From NCBI RefSeq assembly GCF_027497215.1, contig NZ_CP114904.1, forward strand, positions 5,227,001-5,291,000: DNA of 64,000 nt, written 5' to 3'. Both the position numbers and the translations under genes were made by a program. The notes under the pieces were generated by a model. It searched no databases and was not told the DNA's origin. It saw only the letters and a program-made list of their open reading frames with translations. This document shows, in pieces, positions 60,469-64,000 of the stretch; within the stretch, counting starts at the first letter, position 1; each line of letters begins with the position of its first letter. Source of the DNA: Micromonospora sp. WMMD812 (GTDB lineage: Bacteria; Actinomycetota; Actinomycetes; Mycobacteriales; Micromonosporaceae).

Positions 60469-61485
60469 GTGCCCACGACCATGCTCAGCCGGCGTCGCGC
60501 CCGCGGCCCGCTGATCGCCCTGCTCGCCGCCCTCGCGCTGCTGCTCGGCACCGGCGCGGTGCCCGCGCACGCGGAGCCGAACGAGGGCGGGACCAAGAAG
60601 CTGCAGGACGCCCTGGAGGCCACCGCCAAGGCACACCTCGAGGCCAAGGCGAAGCTGGACAACTCCAAGCGCCGGCAGACGCAGCTGGTAGCCGAGATGG
60701 GCACCCTCCAGGTGCGGGTGACCGAGCTGAGCGCACAGGTCGGCGAGGTCGCCGCGCAGTCGTACCGGCTGGGCCGGCTCACCCCGACGTCGATGCTGCT
60801 CAACAGCGCGTCGCCGGAGTCGTTCCTGGAGCGGGCGGCCAACCTCGACCTGATGGCGCAGCGCGACGGCAAGCGGCTGCGCGACCTCACCGAGGCGCGC
60901 CAGCAGGCGCAGCAGGCCAAGGTCGCCATCGACGCCGAGGTGCGCGAGCAGCAGAAGCAGCTCGCCGTGATCGCGAAGAAGAAGAAGGAGGCCGAGGCGG
61001 CGCTGGCCGAGGTCAGCGGCGGCGGCAGCGGCGGCTTCAGCGGCGGCAACTCCACCTCGGCGAAGCCCGCGCCCCGCAACCCGGACGGCTCCTGGCCGTC
61101 GGAGTCCTGCTCGGTGAACGACCCGACCACCTCGGGCTGCATCACCCCGCGCACCCTCCACGCTCTCCAGCAGACCAAGGCGGCCGGCTACAAGCGCTAC
61201 GTCTCCTGCCACCGCAGCGGTGGCGGCGGCGAGCACCCCAAGGGGCGGGCGTGCGACTTCGCCGCCGCCACCAACGGCTTCGAGGACCGGTCGGCCACCG
61301 GCGGCGACAAGGCGTACGGCGACAGCCTGGCCGCCTGGCACGTGCGCAACGCCAGCCGGCTCGGCGTGCTCTACGTGATCTGGTACCGCCAGATCTGGCA
61401 CCCCGGCACCGGCTGGCGCTCCTACAGTGGCGGGGGCAGTCCGGCGGCGGACCACACGAACCATGTTCATCTCTCGATGTACTGA
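60469..61485 (+). CDS. Secreted coiled-coil protein with ARB_07466-like C-terminal domain
   Basis: A 338-residue secreted protein. AAGGA precedes GTG 60469. Signal peptide: LIALLAALALLLGTGAVPAH, cleaved after AHA. Residues 35-180 form long coiled coils (KLQDALEATAKAHLEAKAKL, then REQQKQLAVIAKKKKEAEAA). A Gly/Ser linker follows, then a domain with CSVNDPTTSGCITPRTLHAL and HPKGRACDFA, HTNHVHLSMY at the end; the HxxxxxxD and HVH pattern suggests a metal-binding peptidoglycan-like fold. It likely acts in the cell wall, similar to NlpC-partner proteins. Confidence 0.85.
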   Translation: MPTTMLSRRRARGPLIALLAALALLLGTGAVPAHAEPNEGGTKKLQDALEATAKAHLEAKAKLDNSKRRQTQLVAEMGTLQVRVTELSAQVGEVAAQSYRLGRLTPTSMLLNSASPESFLERAANLDLMAQRDGKRLRDLTEARQQAQQAKVAIDAEVREQQKQLAVIAKKKKEAEAALAEVSGGGSGGFSGGNSTSAKPAPRNPDGSWPSESCSVNDPTTSGCITPRTLHALQQTKAAGYKRYVSCHRSGGGGEHPKGRACDFAAATNGFEDRSATGGDKAYGDSLAAWHVRNASRLGVLYVIWYRQIWHPGTGWRSYSGGGSPAADHTNHVHLSMY

Positions 61486-61521
61486 CCCGGATCGCCAGGA
61501 TCACTGCGTACCATCGCGACG

Positions 61522-63075
61522 GTGAACTCCGCATCGTCCGACGTCACGGTCCCGCCGGCCCGACCTGCGCCGCCGAGCGTCCACGCCCTGCCCAACGGGC
61601 TCGCCGCGTTTCTGGTCTTCTTCTCCAGCGGTGCCGTGCTGGTGCTGGAGACGGTCGCACTGCGCCTGGTCGGCCCGTACGTCGGGGTCACCCTCCAGGT
61701 CACCAGCTCGGTGATCGGCATCGCGCTGGCCGCGATCGCGTACGGCGCCTGGACCGGCGGCTGGCTGGCCGACCGGCGCGACCCGCGTCCGCTGCTCGCG
61801 CCCGCGCTGGTGCTGGCCGGCATCGCCACCGCCATCACCCTGCCGGTCGTCCGGTACGCGGGCGAGGTGCTGCGCGGCGGCGCGGCGAGCGCCATCCTGC
61901 TGCTCGTCGCGCTGGCCGTCTTCGTCCCGGCCGCGCTGCTCGCCGCCGTCACCCCGCTCGTGGTCAAGCTCCAGCTCGCCGACCTGCGCCGCACCGGCCA
62001 GGTGGTCGGCCGGCTCTCCGGCATCGGCACGCTCGGCGGCATCACCGCCACCCTGCTCACCGGCTTCGTGCTGGTCGCCGCCCTGCCCAGCACGGTGATC
62101 CTGCTGGCGTTGGCGGTCTCGCTCGGGGTCACCGGCCTCGGCATCGGCTGGTACCTGCGCCGGCAGGTGCGCACCGAGCTGCCCGGTCCGGCGCGGGCCA
62201 AGGCCGCCCTGGCGGTGCTCGGCCTGGTCGGCGCCGGGCTCACCACGGTCGCGCCGAACCCGTGCGACATCGAGACCGCGTACCACTGCGCGAAGGTGGC
62301 GGTCGACCCGGCCCGGGACAGCGGGCGGACGCTGCTGCTCAACTCGGCACAGCACTCCTACGTCGACCTCGACGACCCGCGCCACCTGGAGTACGCGTAC
62401 ACGAAGTGGTTCGGCGCGGTGGCCGACGTGGTCGCCCCGGCCGGTCAGCGGCTGGACGCGCTGCACCTGGGCGGCGGCGGCTTCACCGTGCCGCGCTACC
62501 TGACCGCGACCCGCCCGGGCACCGACAACCTGGTCTTCGAGATCGACGGAGGGCTCATCGAGCTGGGCGAGCGCGACCTCGGCGTACGCCAGGGGCCGGA
62601 CCTGCGGGCGGTGACCGGCGACGCCCGGATGCTGGTCGCCGGTGAGCCGGCGGACAGCCGTGACCTGGTGGTCGGCGACGCGTTCGGGCACCTGGTCGTG
62701 CCCTGGCACCTGGCCACCCGGGAGATGGCCGCCGAGATCCGCCGGGTCACCCGCCCGGGCGGCGTCTACGTGCAGAACGTCATCGACTACCCGCCGCTTC
62801 GGTTCATCCGCAGCGAGCTGGCCACCGTCGGCGCCGAGTTCCGGCACGTGGCGCTGGTCGCTCCGCCCGAGGCGCTCGCCGGCGAGCAGGGTTCCAACTT
62901 CGTGGTCGTCGCCTCCGACGCTCCGCTGCCGCTGGAGGCGGTGCGCGGCCGACTGGCCGAGGTGGACGTACGGGCGAGCCTGATCTCCGGCGCCGAGCTG
63001 GCCGGCTTCGTCGGCGACGCGCTGGTGCTGACCGACGACTACGCGCCGGTGGACCAACTGCTCGCCACCGCCTGA
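61522..63075 (+). CDS. Membrane protein with spermidine-synthase-like domain
   Basis: A 517-residue protein from GTG 61522. The first 210 residues have about seven membrane segments (LAAFLVFFSSGAVLVLETVA, SAILLLVALAVFVPAALLAA, TVILLALAVSLGVTGLGIGW). The C-terminal half is a Rossmann domain like spermidine synthase (RLDALHLGGGGFTVPRYLTA, then DNLVFEIDGGLIELGERDLG and AVTGDARMLV). The class is known as fused MFS/spermidine synthase-like; it probably lacks true polyamine synthesis. Function not proven. Confidence 0.88.
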   Translation: MNSASSDVTVPPARPAPPSVHALPNGLAAFLVFFSSGAVLVLETVALRLVGPYVGVTLQVTSSVIGIALAAIAYGAWTGGWLADRRDPRPLLAPALVLAGIATAITLPVVRYAGEVLRGGAASAILLLVALAVFVPAALLAAVTPLVVKLQLADLRRTGQVVGRLSGIGTLGGITATLLTGFVLVAALPSTVILLALAVSLGVTGLGIGWYLRRQVRTELPGPARAKAALAVLGLVGAGLTTVAPNPCDIETAYHCAKVAVDPARDSGRTLLLNSAQHSYVDLDDPRHLEYAYTKWFGAVADVVAPAGQRLDALHLGGGGFTVPRYLTATRPGTDNLVFEIDGGLIELGERDLGVRQGPDLRAVTGDARMLVAGEPADSRDLVVGDAFGHLVVPWHLATREMAAEIRRVTRPGGVYVQNVIDYPPLRFIRSELATVGAEFRHVALVAPPEALAGEQGSNFVVVASDAPLPLEAVRGRLAEVDVRASLISGAELAGFVGDALVLTDDYAPVDQLLATA

Positions 63076-63146
63076 ACGGGTGACATCCCGGACCGATTCC
63101 GATCGCCCAGGTGTAGTCGGGCCGGTACCGGGCAACAACTGCGACC

Positions 63147-64000
63147 ATGGGCGGCGCGGACCGAAACGGGGCGCAAGTGCTCGGTGAGCGGTATCGGCTC
63201 ATCGAGCAACTCGGCGCGGGCGGCATGTCCGTGGTGTGGCGGGGCTACGACGAGGTGCTCGGCCGCCAGGTGGCGGTCAAGGTGCTCGCGTCCCGGCTGG
63301 CCAACGACCGGGCCTTCCGGCACCGGATCCGGATCGAGGCCCAGGCCGCGGCCCGGCTCTGCCACCCCCACATCACCAACGTGTACGACTACGGCGAGTC
63401 CCAGCAGGGCGGGCTCGCCGTGCCGTACGTGGTGATGGAGCTGGTCGACGGCGGTTCGCTGAGCAGCCGGCTGGGCCTTGAGCGGCAGCTGCCCTGGCGC
63501 GAGGCGGTGACCATCGGCGCGGAGGTCGCGTCGGCCCTGGCCACCGCGCACGCCCGTGGTGTGGTGCACCGGGACGTCACCCCCGGCAACGTGATGCTGA
63601 CGCCGACCGGCGTCAAGGTGGTCGACTTCGGCATCTCCGGGCTGGTGGGGGAGAGCGAGAAGGGCGTGGACGGCGCGCTGCTCGGCACCCCCGCGTACCT
63701 CGCGCCGGAGCGGCTGGACAACGGCCAGGTCTCGCCGGCGACCGACGTGTACGCCGTGGGCCTGCTGCTCTACCGCATGCTGACCGGACGGCTTCCGTGG
63801 CAGGCCAGCACCACCACCGAGATGCTTCGGGCGCACATGTACACCGAGCCGGAGCCGATGCCGGCCGTACCCGGGCTGCCCGACGCGGTGGCCGACCTGG
63901 TGGGTCGCTGCCTGGCCAAGCGCCCCGACGACCGGCCGTCCACCGTCGAGCTGGCCCGGACCCTGGCCGACGCGGCCGGGCTGTCCGCCGTGGTGCCGGT
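63147..64000 (+). CDS. Serine/threonine protein kinase (PknB-like), 5' part
   Basis: The start ATG 63147 opens a kinase that runs off the window end (284 complete codons seen). The ATP loop is IEQLGAGGMSVVW, the Lys in VAVKVLASRL, the catalytic loop VVHRDVTPGNVML, the DFG in VKVVDFGISGL, and APE in YLAPERLDNG. The catalytic core finishes near residue 270 and the C-terminal part, possibly a membrane anchor, is outside. It is a Hanks-type kinase in the PknB group. Confidence 0.9.
   Translation, partial: MGGADRNGAQVLGERYRLIEQLGAGGMSVVWRGYDEVLGRQVAVKVLASRLANDRAFRHRIRIEAQAAARLCHPHITNVYDYGESQQGGLAVPYVVMELVDGGSLSSRLGLERQLPWREAVTIGAEVASALATAHARGVVHRDVTPGNVMLTPTGVKVVDFGISGLVGESEKGVDGALLGTPAYLAPERLDNGQVSPATDVYAVGLLLYRMLTGRLPWQASTTTEMLRAHMYTEPEPMPAVPGLPDAVADLVGRCLAKRPDDRPSTVELARTLADAAGLSAVVP

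Noticed and set aside
1..64000. tRNA genes
   Set aside because: I looked for GTTCGANTCC-type T-loops with 3' acceptor stems on both strands and found none outside coding genes. This was by eye, so a divergent tRNA could be missed.

Overview
The window is about 64 kb of very GC-rich DNA, densely packed with genes that often overlap by 4 bp, use GTG starts freely and have strongly GC-biased third codon positions. A BldN-type sigma factor with its partner, a Rex-controlled hem operon, LacI-controlled glycoside hydrolases with a CUT1 sugar transporter that has no ATPase of its own, and a PimA-pathway-type acyltransferase all point to a filamentous actinobacterium, most likely of the Micromonosporaceae. 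This is an inference from gene content, not a database match. I saw no tRNA or rRNA gene, insertion sequence, prophage or CRISPR array.

Layout. 1-5.6 kb: end of a TetR-type regulator, a small membrane protein, a zinc-metalloprotease-like protein and a MacAB-like export operon (adaptor, ATPase, permease). 5.9-15.0 kb: a conserved actinobacterial housekeeping block with a small HTH protein, a 33-residue ribosomal-type basic peptide, an SDR epimerase, an acyltransferase, a HAD phosphatase, rsbN-like and bldN genes, an acyl-CoA ligase, a glutaredoxin-like protein and a second HAD enzyme. 15.1-17.1 kb: a NarL-type two-component pair. 17.4-23.2 kb: rex-hemA-hemC-hemD-hemB behind a clear Rex operator. 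23.2-30.6 kb: a repeat-rich gap, an XRE-type regulator, a secreted nuclease, a double-GNAT protein and a lytic transglycosylase. 30.6-36.3 kb: a zinc-ribbon protein, a cyclase/AAA regulator, a secreted phospholipase A2 and a secreted GHL10 glycosidase. 36.6-45.1 kb: an amino-acid permease, then an arabinan/arabinoside utilisation locus (GH43, two permeases, binding protein, GH51) diverging from its LacI repressor across a near-ideal operator. 45.2-55.8 kb: a BON-methyltransferase, an ABC-F protein, a ROK protein, a TPR protein, an Smr protein, a PIM-type acyltransferase, a lipoprotein/serine-hydrolase pair and an M28 protease. 56-59.5 kb: a receiver-SpoIIE phosphatase, a CHASE3 histidine kinase and a stand-alone receiver in one operon. 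59.5-64 kb: an inositol-phosphatase-type enzyme, a secreted coiled-coil protein, a membrane spermidine-synthase-like protein and the start of a Ser/Thr kinase.

The most notable non-coding signals are: (1) a ~61-bp palindromic element in three copies, each lying between two convergent genes; (2) a possible 52-codon leader ORF with a strong ribosome binding site whose stop overlaps the bldN start; (3) Rex and LacI operators overlapping recognisable promoters; (4) perfect palindromes and a duplicated 14-residue unit inside the C-terminal tail of the MacB-type ATPase; (5) two DnaA-box-like 9-mers 20 bp apart; (6) a G-quadruplex-type tract at the end of the GH43 gene; (7) two arrays of short perfect or near-perfect tandem repeats.
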